A stretch of DNA of 64,000 nucleotides from Dipteris shenzhenensis (lineage: Eukaryota > Polypodiophyta > Polypodiopsida > Gleicheniales). How positions within the stretch are numbered: the first letter of the stretch is position 1; the number at the start of each line of letters is the position of its first letter. The notes beneath the pieces are model-generated. The model was given only the letters and a program-made list of their open reading frames with translations. It was not told where the DNA came from and searched no databases. This document shows positions 1 through 11,617 of the stretch, piece after piece. The stretch lies in the NCBI GenBank assembly GCA_047967505.1, contig CM106538.1, one strand, 5' to 3'. The position numbers were made by a program, and so were the translations under genes.

Positions 1-2029
1 TTAATGTCATATATTGGCTTTACTCAGATTCCACTCCACAATGCCTTATAGGGAATCATTTGTCTGAGTCTTGGACTCTCGAACGTTCAGTTCGACAGGG
101 ATGCCCTCTCAGTGCTTTGCTTTATGCCATCGCTTCACATCCTTTGCTTCTTTATATGGATCACATGGTTGATACTGGACAGCTAGAGGGGCTTCAGATT
201 TCTGGTTCACAACCTTTCATTGCACAGGCCTATGCAGATGATTCATTCTTCATGCCAAAGAATAGTCCTTTGGAGATTCGCCTCTTGATGGATACCCTTT
301 CAGATTTTGGGTTGGCAGCTGGTCTTAAAATCAATTTTCAGAAATCAAAACTCTTGCCTCTCAAGCATTGTGACTGGCATGCTATCCTGTGGCCAGGCCA
401 GATTATTTATCCGGAAAACATAGTAAGACATTTGGGCTATCCTATTGGCTGGAAAATCAGCAATAAGCAACAAATGTCATGGGTGTCAAACAAAATTCAG
501 GACAAATTAGAATATTGGAAGATCTCCACTTGGCCTCTGCATGTACGGCTTCGAATTGTCCAGTCTATTATTCTAGCTTATGTCCAGTTCTATCTTCCTC
601 TATTACATTGGTCATCTTGAGATCTCACTTCCTTTATGTCTCAAGCCATGGAGATTTTTTGGAAAACTAAGCTTCATAAAAAAGCTTTACGGCTGCTCAA
701 AATGGACTTGCTTTGCTCACCAAGAATGCATGGTGGTTTGAATATAATAAACATCCAATTTCATGTGTTGGCAAGAAAGATCACTATGCTCAAGACATTT
801 TTTCAACAAGAGCAACCCTGGTCTATTATGTTGGCAATTTTGTGTGGACAGATGAGCACACATGCTTATGGACATTGGCTAGTTGATCCATCGGAAGTAG
901 TACTTGGCAAATTTCAAGGTAAAATCCCTGGTTGTCCATTTTCTAATTCCTTGATTCAGGACTGGAAGCAAGTACTCTCTCACATCAAATGATCTCCCCA
1001 TCCTACTTCTATAGCTTCCTCACTAAGAATGGAAAGTATTCATTGGAGTGCTGTGTTTTCCTCTCCTCTTGCTGTTCAACAACCCATCAGAGCTTACAAT
1101 CTTATGAAAATGGGTATCCGGTTCATTGATGACGTGGTAGATATGCAAGGAAATATTCTCACTTTTCCAGTAGCATGTCGACAATATAATCTGGGGATGC
1201 ATCATAGACCTATTAGGAAAGCTATTGCTGATCTCTTACTCCCTCTGGTTCCGATTCAGACTTTGAATGTCAGAGACAGGCTTCAAGATTGGCACCTTCA
1301 GTCTTCAAATACAAGCATATCCACTAGGCCTTTGCATTTATTGACTTCTATACAGGCTTATCGATTGATATTACCTCCTCCTTGGATTGCCCATCATGCT
1401 AATTCTCTATGGCATTTGAACAAGTCATTAGCCTGGTGGAAAGGAAAATTGCAATTGATATGGAAGTTGAAAATGCCATTGAAGTAACGACTCTTTTTAT
1501 GGAGATGTATTGTTGGTATTCTTCCAGTAGGGGTGAAATTAGCTCAAAGACGGATAGCTTCACCTCTTTGTCCAAGATGTCACCTTACATCTGAGACTAT
1601 TCCGCATTTACTGTGGTTTTGTTCATATTCCAGAGACCTTCTAGACAGAATCTCCTATTTCTTATCTCTCAGATTTCCAGCACACAGGTTCTACAGGTTT
1701 TTCTGGATGTATGGCAAACTATCAGCTTCTTTGTCACAGTATTCTCTTTTCTTCCACTGGATCAGATACTGGGCCTTATGGACCCTCTGGCTGCAGCGCA
1801 ATCAAGCATATCTGAATTCTCCCCTTCAGCATCCATATGAGTTCTTCCGAGCCTCATTGCGGCAGTCTTTATATGATGCCTTACATGAGGAAGATTTGGA
1901 TGTTTCTTGTATTCAGCTTTTCTTTTACTGCTTTTGATGGATAGGGCTTTGGCTCTCTTTTGAGCTCTGCCCAGATGTAAATGAATGTTTCATAATATAA
2001 GTATCTTGGTTTCACAAAAAAAAAAAAAA
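1..2029 (+). mobile_element. L1-like LINE, 3' half, 5' end off the window
   Basis: This is the 3' part of the second ORF of a non-LTR retrotransposon. One reading frame runs from 60 to 1937 with no frameshift. It shows the RT block RQGCPLSALLY, the catalytic box YADD near 235-246, the fingers/thumb region, and a C-terminal zinc-binding motif (CPRCHLTSETIPHLLWFC, about 1578-1623) typical of plant LINE ORF2. Three premature stops break the frame: TGA at 618-620, TGA at 990-992 and TAA at 1485-1487. About 80 bases of 3' UTR follow, then a 14-A tail at 2016-2029. The copy is dead. It lies just upstream of a likely host exon, so it may sit in an intron of that gene. Confidence 0.9.
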
Positions 2030-2031
2030 GC

Positions 2032-2075
2032 GTGTGTGTGTGTGTGTGTGTTGGGGGGGGAGCGGGGGGATTTCA
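2032..2075. repeat. (GT)n microsatellite followed by a G-rich run
   Basis: About ten GT units directly follow the LINE poly-A tail, then two runs of G. Simple repeats commonly grow beside poly-A tails of retroposed DNA. Confidence 0.85.
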
Positions 2076-2308
2076 ACAGAGATAAACCCAGTAATTGAGC
2101 AAATCACTACAAAAAGCCTAATGCTGTACAGAAAAATCAGAGATTAAAAAGGATTCATGAAAAGCAGGTAAGGTAACTTACAACTGACGAAAAGACTGAG
2201 CAGACGGAGGGGAGTATGGCATCACACAAAGGGGCACATGTGATGCTGGCTATAAGGCTGGCCGAAAGTGGCTACCCAGGTACAGTACCTGGGTACAGCT
2301 GAGTTTAG

Positions 2309-2503
2309 GTTGGAGCTGGTGGTAGATTTGGGTTGATGTACCATGGATTTGGTTCTGATGGCTGGAGTAGGAGGGATGTACGGAAAAAGGCTGCTTGTAT
2401 TGCCCGTGACCTCGCTTTTTTGACTCTGTTGGACAGGTTTCTTGCTGCTCTTGTCACCAGGCCTGGTAAATGGGCAGCCATGTGGAGCGACATCAATGAA
2501 TGA
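2309..2503 (+). CDS. Probable terminal exon of an unrecognised gene
   Basis: An AG acceptor at 2307-2308 is followed by 64 codons and a TGA at 2501-2503. The translated segment is basic and looks like real protein. It begins GAGGRFGLMYHGFG, continues through RRDVRKKAACIARDLAFLTLL, and ends near KWAAMWSDINE. Codon use is varied and gene-like, and a TAG lies in frame just before the acceptor, so the frame does not extend further left as one exon. The rest of the gene would be left of the window or across the LINE. I do not recognise the family. The antisense frame 2305-2598 is also open and is the main alternative. It would be convergent with the PRT1-like gene to its right. Confidence 0.4.
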   Translation, partial: VGAGGRFGLMYHGFGSDGWSRRDVRKKAACIARDLAFLTLLDRFLAALVTRPGKWAAMWSDINE

Positions 2504-3597
2504 TGGCCTTGCTTGAGGTATGCACTCCTTTTCCTTAACTGAAGCAGTTGAAATATGGTATCATTGGCTGTGCCCAGGCACACGGATAGGTGTTGCACAT
2601 AGCATGGCCTCTACTACAAACAAGAAACATGAGCTGCCATCCAAAAGCAACACCATTTGGACAGGATGAAAACAACTGAAAGTTGGAGGCAACTTGGGAA
2701 GGAAGAGTGCAAGGCCCAAGGAAACGGCTCTCATACCAATGTATGAAAAGTGTAAATTAAGGTAGAGAAGGGGTAGGCTAGAAGAAGAGCAGGGGAAAGT
2801 AGGTAAGAGAGAAACTTCAAAGGGGTAAGACTAGGTTTTTTTTTTTTTTGGAGGGGGGTGAGGCTTATATATGACTAGTGCTCCCCACATCCTCCTTTTT
2901 AGCCGTCCCTTGCTAAATGTCCCCTAGAGCTAACCCCACAAACTTAGCCTAATTTTCCCTTTCATTACATGTGGCATGGATACACTCAACTGTCTAGCTA
3001 GGTCTAGCGCAAGGTAAGGCTACAGCAGCAAGATCAACAATACTCAACTTTGCCTCTCTCACAACCTGTATAAAACTATGATAGAGCAGGCCATCTAAGG
3101 CAGGCCATATCTGTCGTCAAAGGAAGTGATCATCCATTGAAGCCTTGAAGGGTGACTCAAGCAACAGAGTTCTACATCCTCCAGTCACTGATAACTGTTG
3201 GTAGATTCATTTAGTCTTGCGGAAAGTTCCAAATTTCATTCAAGTACTATTACCAGAATTTCCAAGTTTACACGATCTTATTTATGGGATTTAGATGATT
3301 TTCAAACTATAAAACATAAAACCTTTGCCACAAAGGAGATCTGCTTCACATGAAGCAGAAAAAGCGCAATGGTGCATGATGGAAAAGTAAAATTCATTTG
3401 AGAAACCATTAGGTAGTCAGTCGACAACATCAAGTTGCCGATAGTCCTCATCAAATATTCTATGCTCTTCAGTCGTTACAGCCATATATTGCCAACATGG
3501 CGTGTCGTGTATAAGCTCTACAAAAACCTCCCACTTGATTTTATGATTGAGAAACGTGTGAATATATTCATGTTAGTCATCTTCTGCACTAGCACCT
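2504..3597. other. Convergent intergenic region / 3' UTRs
   Basis: No convincing coding sequence. It lies between the 3' end of the plus-strand exon and the stop codon of the minus-strand PRT1-like gene, so it should hold both 3' UTRs. A poly-T/G tract lies at about 2837-2858. Confidence 0.5.
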
Positions 3598-5804
3598 TCA
3601 CTCAATGAAACTGTCGATGTAGTCATCCAAATCACCAGCTAATTGTTGCTGTTGGCGGCGCCGGCGAATTATACCGTTTCCCATATTCAAAACCAGATGC
3701 TGTGGGGATACAACTCTGACCTCCTCCATGCGATGACTGGAGGTGTGCTGTTGATTGAAGCGTCCAGAGAGACCGACTCCCTTTCTGTAGCAAGCTCCAC
3801 AAAGATCATAGCCAACCTTCTCAGTGCAATCCTGACACTGATATCGATCACCTACTATTGGGAACATCTGCAATAAATCACATTCTTAGCTCTCTGTTGA
3901 CCCGTCACACCTAAAGCTTCCAGACTAGGAATGGTCCCTGTTTCCTAAAAATATAGCATCGCTTTGGTGCAGAAAACTTAGCTCACCCCGCAAGCATCAC
4001 ATCCGAATCCAACATGAAGATGCCCATCTGACCCACCCTCTGCCACCACCACCTCTGTGTCACCTGCAGAAACAGGCCATTTGACCAAATCCTTTACCAC
4101 CTCTAGAAGTGCAGCTTACCTCCTGAATTTACTGCATCTACTACCTATACCACTCATACCCAAAAATTTCCAAAAGCCAAGTGAATAATTCAACCAATAG
4201 ACCACCATGTTGAATCGTGGGGAAACAGACTGCTCATGCGTAAATACATATGATTGATGGGACTAGAGCAGCATGTGGCAGAGCTTGGAAACTTTGAACA
4301 GGAGATCCTCAGAAAGTCTGGATTACAGAATTCTACGAGCAGGAAAGTCATGCTTACCAGATTCACATTCCTCCCTCAATTGCTCAGGCGCAATCTCTTC
4401 CTTTCTTTTCATGTACTCGATTGGGAATGCACGTTCAAGGTAATGATGAAACTCTAAACATACATGTACTGAACGACCACGACGAGGATCTCCGCATGAA
4501 GGACAGCAAGGGGAAGTCTTGGGGGTACCTTTCAGGCACGACTTGCAAAAAACTGGTCAAAAGACACAAATCTCGTGTGTTAATTCTTACAGGAATCGTC
4601 CTGCCAAATGTAGGCCTGAATTAGGATGCAAAGCTTACCTTCACCACAGTTCAAGACGATTGGCCGATAGAGGAGTCTATGGCATATGGAGCACAAGAAA
4701 TCATCCACTGTCAACATGTTTTGCATTCCTTGGGTGTCCTCTGATTTGCCCTTTTTGAGATGGGTTTCGTCCTCTTTACCGCATGAGCTCAGTTCTGGGT
4801 TAGAGTTGCCTGCTAAATCAGTATTGTCTGTGTCAATCCTTTGAGGTAGCGGTGATGGATCTGCTGCTATCCTGCATGATTGCTCTTTTGAACTCCGGAC
4901 TGCAGACCATTTGGGCTGATGATTTTTGAGCCTGTCAGCCTCCTCTTGTTGTATGCGGGGGCTCCAGACGTGCCTGGGAGACTCCGATAAGCGGGGTGAG
5001 AATATTTGGGTCTCTGCCTCCATATCTGCAAGGTAGCAGCACAAATGGTGGTGAGGCCGCCCTAAACCAGCAAATCCACCAACGCATCTACAATTGCGTC
5101 CTGAAGCTCCATCCCAAGGAAAAGCTAACACAAACAGATCCTCACCATGAGTTTCCTGGCTTCTCCGTTCATACTCCTCCGGTACTGCCTTCATCAGCAT
5201 GAAATGAAGCAACTCGCACACCCGCGGGAAGAATATATATGGCCTCCTGCACACCGGACAGTGCGACTGCCTTCTGATGTTCATGGCACGATGAACGCAC
5301 CAAAAACAGAAGATGTGACCACAAGCTGCAGGCGTAATTGCACCTTTTCAGAAGGGAGTTGAGAAGGTAATCACCAAAAATTGCCAAATAGAAAGGATTG
5401 TAAGAGGCAGGGTTTCAAGGAAGGCGGAAGAAATGTGTTGTGGATGCACTACTCACATTGCACGATGGGCTTGTAGACCAGTTCCCTGCACGACATCCAT
5501 TTGTGAGAATGGCTAGATTCAAGTTAGCGCATACAAACTAAGAGTTGAATTTCGCGACAAGATAAGACAATTACAAGCAAATGCCGCAATGGAAAGGCTC
5601 GCCAGCTCCGTTGGAGGGCTCCATGGCCAAGGGTGATGCAGGGGTGAGAGGGCGATCCGCTGCAGAGTCGCGAGCAGGGGGCTTGGACACGCAGGCCATG
5701 CAATCAGAGGAGGCAGATGAGGAGGATGGAGTTGGTTGCTGGTGGTTGGAGCTCTCGGCTATGCCGGAGGTCAATGAGGAGGAAGAAGCCTCGTCTTTCG
5801 CCAT
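3598..5804 (-). CDS. PRT1: PRT1-like N-degron E3 ubiquitin ligase (two RINGs + ZZ)
   Basis: Six exons, read 5' to 3': 5804-5575, 5485-5457, 5325-4639, 4552-4358, 4063-3987, 3867-3598. All introns are GT-AG and the phases agree, giving 495 aa. The start is the ATG at 5804, because an in-frame TGA lies just upstream. The order is a Ser-rich N-terminus, RING1 (C73, C76, C88, H90 and the SHCPVCRRPY box), a charged linker, RING2 (C298, C301, C313, C318, C321, then CCPSC) and a ZZ zinc finger (C402, C405, C417, C420, C429, C432, then GRFNQQHTSSHR). This arrangement is that of Arabidopsis PRT1, which ubiquitinates proteins with aromatic N-terminal residues. The best splice model puts Glu where RING2 should have its His ligand. 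The protein is longer than Arabidopsis PRT1 (about 410 aa), mostly in the N-terminus and linker. Confidence 0.88.
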
Positions 5805-7500
5805 AGCCACAGCTCACAAGGGTACTTCTTGTTAAGGGGAAGGACGTCCTCACACTTCTTCTTCTTCTTCTTCTTCGAAAGACTAGTAGCTCGCCATAGC
5901 CAGAGCTCGAACCCGTGATTGTGAGGAGGAGGAGGGGGAGATCGCCATAGTTAGAGCTCCAGCCGGCATTCAATGCTCATGCCTGCCGTGCTGCTTCCCC
6001 TCCTTCCTCTTTTCCTCGCTCATCTTCTACGGCCTTCTCCTGATCAGCCACTCGCTGCTTCCCTTCGTGTGCCACCTTCCCTCCTCTGCCACTCGCTGCT
6101 TCGCTTCGTGTGACACATCACTCCGCCCCGCCAGCAGCTCCGACCGCCTTGTATCATCGACGACGACCTCGCCAACTTTTAATGTTTGCCCACGTTTTAC
6201 CTGAACTCATTCATTCCCAAACCGCTTCTCGTTGTTCACGCCCGCCAATTTCGCGAATGGTACTTCAGTCTTCGACCAAGCCCGACTAGCCACACGCGCA
6301 TGATCGTGCTATGCTTACGAATCCGTTCTTGGAGTGTGCTGCTGGCATTTGGCGCTGCAACAAGGCCTGCCGCGTGCCACCGGGACCAGCAGCAGCACAT
6401 GGCACATGCCTTGTAAGTTGTGTGGGCTCTCCGGCTCTCCTCTTTCTGGAGTCTGAATCGGTCTATTCTTGAGGCTCGAGCATCGAGGCCCGAGAGTATC
6501 AATACTTAGTTAACGAAAACCTCTCCTTCGAAATATATCCCCCAGGCCTCCTTCAGACTTGGATTTGTAGGCGAACGCCGCAAACATCCACTTCGTGAAA
6601 GTACCGCCTTCGCGAAATTGTAGAGCAGCTCTGCTTATTTGGAACGATTTCCAGACATCCGAGTCCCCGGTTTGCCTTGAATTATCAACGCCATTTGCCT
6701 TGAATTACCCTTGCCTATCGCGCTCAGTCAGTCCCCTCACGCTTCCTGCCATTACTCGAATTCCAATCGCCAACATGCCAATTCCAGGCGACGCGCGAGT
6801 CACATCCTCAAAGATAGATAATCGCGTCATTCATATGACGCACTTCAGTCCATCTTTGATCGATCCGAAAGCTAGTTTTCCGAATCCCTGAGCCAAGGCT
6901 TTGATGCTATGTCGTTGATTATCTCTCTCTGTGTGATCAAAATTCAATCTGCAAGAGAAACTCGCTCTCAAATTTCAATATGATGATACACCTTAAAGTC
7001 TAGACAACATTCAAACTTTTCTCAAGGGACTCGTGAAAGGCTAAGCTTGGCCATGATTTCCACGAATCCACAAAAATAGATCTCTCTAGCATGGCTCTTA
7101 GAAAGTAGAACCAAGGTATAAAGTGTACCATGAAGCCAAGAATAAGGGCAACTTTTGAGTGGCTTCCACACCCTTTTAAACGTGGTAATGCAAAAGAGTC
7201 TCGATCTCGAGTCTCCAAATGTCTAATTCTCCCATCTAGATGCACTTCCCCAAGGTGTTGTCCCCAATATTAAGTGCAAAAGGCATCTGTCCATTTTTTG
7301 GCATCCCTCGCAAATGAGAAGCTTCATAAATATAACCGACCTGTATTACCCCTTATGCCCCTTTTAAAGTCACCCTAATTATAGGCTCCTCTCATGGCCT
7401 CTAGTACACTTGCCTAGTGCCTTACGATCAATGAATAACCTATATGCCTCTTTCAATAACTATACACTAGTCATATATATCAAGCTCTTCAATTGTTTTC
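5805..7500. other. PRT1-like gene upstream region and intergenic DNA
   Basis: Holds the 5' UTR and promoter of the minus-strand gene. A (TTC)n tract lies at about 5854-5876. The first few hundred bases are GC-richer and contain a repeated 'cactcgctgctt' phrase near 6050-6095. No reading frame in it looks like a protein, and I see no second gene. Confidence 0.5.
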
Positions 7501-7507
7501 TCACCTT

Positions 7508-7775
7508 TGAGAAGACTATTTCAAGTTTGATGCACCCCTCATTGTCATATCATTTGAGGTGACCACCCATAGGATAGCAATTACTTATCATTTACTTGAT
7601 GAACAATGCAAAGTTGGCACTTGAATAAGCCAATTCAAAGGGTAAACACTATGCTCTACAATTTTCCCGCCACGTAAAGAAGACTATTTCAAGTTTGATG
7701 CAACTATCATTCGAGGTGACCACCGAAAGGATACAAATTACTTATCATTTACTTGATGGAAAATGCACAGGTGGC
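7508..7775. repeat. Local direct duplication (~110 bp, 2 copies)
   Basis: Copies at about 7508-7620 and 7677-7775 share a 'gaagactatttcaagtttga' start, a central 'gaggtgaccacc', and a 'cttatcatttacttgatg' end. They differ by scattered substitutions and a short deletion. Confidence 0.8.
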
Positions 7776-8495
7776 ACACAAACAGTGCATGCAAAGACCA
7801 TATAGCAACCCATTGTCATGTCTAAGCAACAACTTTTGGCTAGCTAACTATCGATCACAAAGTAGCCAAGTTTCCTAATATGTAATACTCCCAACATTAC
7901 CTGGCATACTACAAGGGCTCTCTAACATTACATTCCATAATATCAGGCCTTTTGTCCTACACCATTTACTTTTCCCTTCCCCACATTGGTAATCCATAAG
8001 CGTTCCATTACCTGGTGCTTTAGCCCCTGTTGAAACCAAACGTAAAGCATCAATAATGTTGAACAAACATTCTATTATTGTGTTCAACAAGCTTAAACCA
8101 TTCATCAATTACCATACACGAACATTGTTAGATTCTTTCTCCTTCTTATGGACAAATATCTTTATAAACCCTTAATGAGCTTCTTGTATTGTAACCATTT
8201 TATTGTGATATCTTTGCTTATTGTGTTCAACCCCTTTGTGTTACATATAGAGAAAGTGTCAAGTTTCATAAATAAATTGTATAATAGGTTTTGCATTCAT
8301 GGGTCTCTTTTTCACCTTTTCTTAAGGAGGGGGGCACGGTTGGGGGGAATTACCATTTTTTGAGCTAAAACTCCCGAGCTTATAAACTTTTGGAAGTTTT
8401 AAAGGCTGAATATGTTGGCTTTATCATGGTTTTTACATGATAGTTTCACAATCTTTTTTTAAGAAATAGGTAGGAATTTTAAAAAAATCAAAAGG
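7776..8495. other. AT-rich intergenic DNA
   Basis: No gene or known element recognised. Short open frames here have no protein-like character. Confidence 0.4.
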
Positions 8496-9004
8496 GGAAC
8501 CAACACAAAAGGCATTGTAACTTGCAAATTATACCTTGGAATGAGGAGGTGTAAAAATAAAAAATGTTGATTTTTTCATGCTTAGCCCAATGATGGACTC
8601 AATTTTAAAATTTGAGAAGCCCCCGCACTATTTCTCTGGCTAATTGGGATGGGAGCTAACACAAAAAGCATCATAACTTGCAAACCGCACCTCAAAATGA
8701 GAAGGTGTAAAAAGCAAAAATGCTCAAATTTTCATGCTCTATCTAATGACAGCTTCAAAATTGAAATTTGAGAGTTCCCAATCACTATTCATATTTTGAT
8801 GGCGAAATAGGGGGGGGTTCATGCAAAAGGTATCATAACTTGCAAACTGTACATCGAAATGAGGAGGTGTACAAAGAAAAAATGCTCAAATTTTCATGCT
8901 CTATCCAATGGTGGATTGAAAATTGGAATTTGAAAATCCCAAAGCACTATTTACTAACAAAATATGGAGGAGACACGAGAAAAAAGGGATTATAACTTGC
9001 AAAC
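8496..9004. repeat. Tandem repeat, period ~156-162 bp, 3.3 copies
   Basis: The anchor 'taacttgcaaa' recurs at 8518, 8674, 8836 and 8993, giving spacings of 156, 162 and 157. Between anchors each copy keeps 'atgaggaggtgta', a 'tttttcatgct' phrase and a 'tttgagaa' phrase. The unit length is close to that of many plant satellite monomers. Confidence 0.85.
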
Positions 9005-9323
9005 TAGTCTTATGTTAGGTTAATTAGAGTGCATTTGTACATGTTCATGGTTGTATGAGAATGAAAGTAATGCTTGTATGAGAATGAAAGTAAAGTGTTT
9101 TTTGCAATATACAACAATATGTGCACATCTATGTTTTCATTTTGTTCTCCCCTTCATTGACTCTTAGAGTCCCTTATTGCACATATCTCCCTTATGAAAA
9201 TAATCTCTAGGTTTCTCAAATTTAAGGAAGCGGACGGCTCCTAAAATTTAAATACTACAATAGTGTGGGAGGATCTTAAATATATTTCAAAACAATTATA
9301 TTATCAATGTTTGGAAAATCCAA
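9005..9323. other. AT-rich intergenic DNA
   Basis: A short 'gtatgagaatgaaagtaa' phrase is duplicated at about 9053-9093. Nothing else recognised. Confidence 0.4.
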
Positions 9324-10052
9324 ATAAACAATGTCTTTTCTTTTCATGAATTTTCCTCCACAACTAGGCGTAGGGCCATAACCATGTTTGGCCTACTGTC
9401 TTGAAGGTTTTTATTTTTAGCAACTCCTTTAAACTCAAATTCAGTTGCTAAGTAGGGAAGTGTCTAGCTGAGTCTCATTTTGTATTGCTCTTGAGGTATG
9501 TCAAAAATATCATTGGATATGGGGTGCATTATGAGAAGGAGAATGAGATGTGGTTGCATGGATACACAAATGCAGATTAGGCAGGAAGCATAGTAGATAG
9601 AAGATCCACTAGTGGATATGAATTTTCTTTTAGCAGTGATGCAGTAAAAAATAGCCAACTATTGCTTTATCTAGTACAGAAGCCGAGTATAGGTGAGCTA
9701 CCATAGCTACCTGTGAGGAGTCCTAGCTTAGGATGCTATTATTTGATTTGGGTATCACTACAAATGGAGCAGCTACTTTGTATTGTGACAACATAAGCAA
9801 CATCATGCTTGCTAAGAATCCTATTTACCAGGTCAAGACAAAACATATAGAAGTGCACTACCGCTACATTCTATTTCCAAATAAACAATGCATTTTTTAT
9901 TTCATGATTTTCCTACACAACTAGGCCTAGGGCCATAGCCATGTTTGGCAAACTATCTTGAAGGTTTTTATCTTTAGCAACTCCTTCTTTAAACTCAAAT
10001 TTAGTTGCTAAGTAGGGAAGTGTCTAGCTAACTCTCAATTTGTATTGCTCTT
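9324..10052 (+). mobile_element. Copia RNase H fragment between 170-bp direct repeats
   Basis: The central part, about 9491-9880, encodes a broken Ty1/copia RNase H on the plus strand: GYTNAD, the DRRSTSGY motif, an EAEYR-like stretch, ALYCDN-like and KTKHIEVHYRYI. It has several stops and frameshifts. It is bracketed by two diverged direct repeats, 9324-9491 and 9880-10052, each starting 'aaataaacaatg' and ending 'tgtattgctctt'. No other copia domains are present. Confidence 0.75.
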
Positions 10053-11261
10053 AGCAACATTCTCAAGATTTTGATATACCAATATTTATTGATTTCCCTT
10101 AGCAAAGATACATATCTAAACATTAGCAATCCATAAGACCAATAAGGGACCTATTTAAAAACCAAGACCCATATAGGGAACCATAAGGGTTTGTAAAGAC
10201 CTCGACATGTTTTTATAAGCTTATAAAGATATTTACGGGCCTAAAATATAGACCTATAATGGGTTTATATACTCTCTGAAACCATCTAACATTATTTATA
10301 ATTTCTCATTATATCCTTTTCCATGCTCCTCCTTTGAACAAGGCCCATAAACATGCTGAAGGTGATGGCATAGCATCAAACTTTCCAACATGCCCTTGCT
10401 TTTTTGTAGACCTCCTTATAGTTGTTTGGGGGGCATCAGAAAATCCAAAATAACAACGTGTATAGCTAGATTATGCAAACCATGGCACACATTTTGGTCT
10501 ACATAGTATATTTCGCAACTGCCTTTCAGAATTTTAAGGTTCACACTCAATCCCTACTAAGATACATTATCCCTTGTCCTCTTTCCCTAGTGCACACCGT
10601 GTTCCATGCCACTTGTTTTTTTTTTGGGTAGAAAAAAGTAAGTATTTATTAATGAAAAGATTTTACATGTTGTCTCTTTATCTCCACACAGGCAGTTACA
10701 AAATTGTTCCTTGAAACATCTATTGTAAACAACATATCCAAAAAATAGTTATCAAATCTAACCCATGAAGTCCAAAATCTCATTTAATGAGGCCCAAGGG
10801 AGGTTTTGCAGGCTATCATAACCAATCCCATGGTTGTCAAATTATTTGGGCCAATGAGAATGCTTGGGCATTGCTAGAATCCTGAGATTTCAGGATGCTG
10901 TCCTGGAGCTGCAATGCTAGCCTGGGATACTAAGAGGAGCTCCCCACATTGCGCCAGACGCCAGGGACTCAATGGGGAGACTGCTCAATTTGACAGTGGG
11001 CTTTGCGGGGGGATTTGCATCCCGCGTGTCTGCAAACAAAAGCACATTATAAAATATGTTAAAGCTTGAGGAGGCAATATAGGCAATACTGAAGCAACTT
11101 TCTACTCTTTAGGCAAGTCAACATCCTCCCATTTGGATGAATGACAAGCCAGGATTTTCAAAATTGGGAGTAGTTGGCTACATAACAAGTCTTTACTAAA
11201 GAAACTATCCACACATGTCAAATGCTATGAGGATATGACTCTATTTGCAATACATTTCCTT
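10053..11261. other. Intergenic DNA with a poly-T element end
   Basis: A T-run at about 10616-10625, followed by 'gggtagaaaaaagtaagt', resembles the reverse complement of a plant LINE 3' end. Downstream sequence to about 11040 could belong to it, but no coding motif is readable. Confidence 0.3.
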
Positions 11262-11525
11262 CAAACTGCAAAAATATAGGTGTCCATAGCGTCATGCTTC
11301 TCCAATGTAGCAACCCTCCATCTATGACGTACAAAAGACAATGTCCATGTCCCCTTACTCATCATGTAATGCATGTGTTTGTCAATATCTCCGATTGGAA
11401 CATTGCACCTATTAGATAATCCTTCCTCTTATAAGCAAGGAAATGTCCTTCAAACTGCAAAAATATAGGTGTCCATTTCAAACTGCAAAGATATAGGTGT
11501 CCATAGCGTCACGCTTCTCCAATGG
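11262..11525. repeat. Short dispersed direct repeat (48 bp, 3 copies)
   Basis: The phrase 'ttcaaactgcaaaaatatag' with 'gtgtccatagcgtca' occurs at about 11262-11311, as a truncated copy at 11449-11476, and at 11477-11525. The last two are head-to-tail. Confidence 0.8.
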
Positions 11526-11551
11526 CACAAGGAATACTAGAACCTGGGTTG

Positions 11552-11552
<1 letters not shown>

Positions 11553-11609
<57 letters not shown>

Positions 11610-11617
11610 CCCCCCCT
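11553..11617. repeat. (TC)n microsatellite with a C-run
   Basis: About 27 uninterrupted TC units followed by ten C. The antisense frame reads as an RE dipeptide repeat and is not a gene. Confidence 0.95.

Noticed and set aside
2305-2598. 97-aa minus-strand frame
   Set aside because: Overlaps the plus-strand exon, which has a better acceptor-to-stop structure. Kept only as an alternative.
8496-9004. CRISPR array
   Set aside because: Repeats are ~158 bp and contiguous, with no short repeat-spacer pattern; the DNA is nuclear plant DNA.
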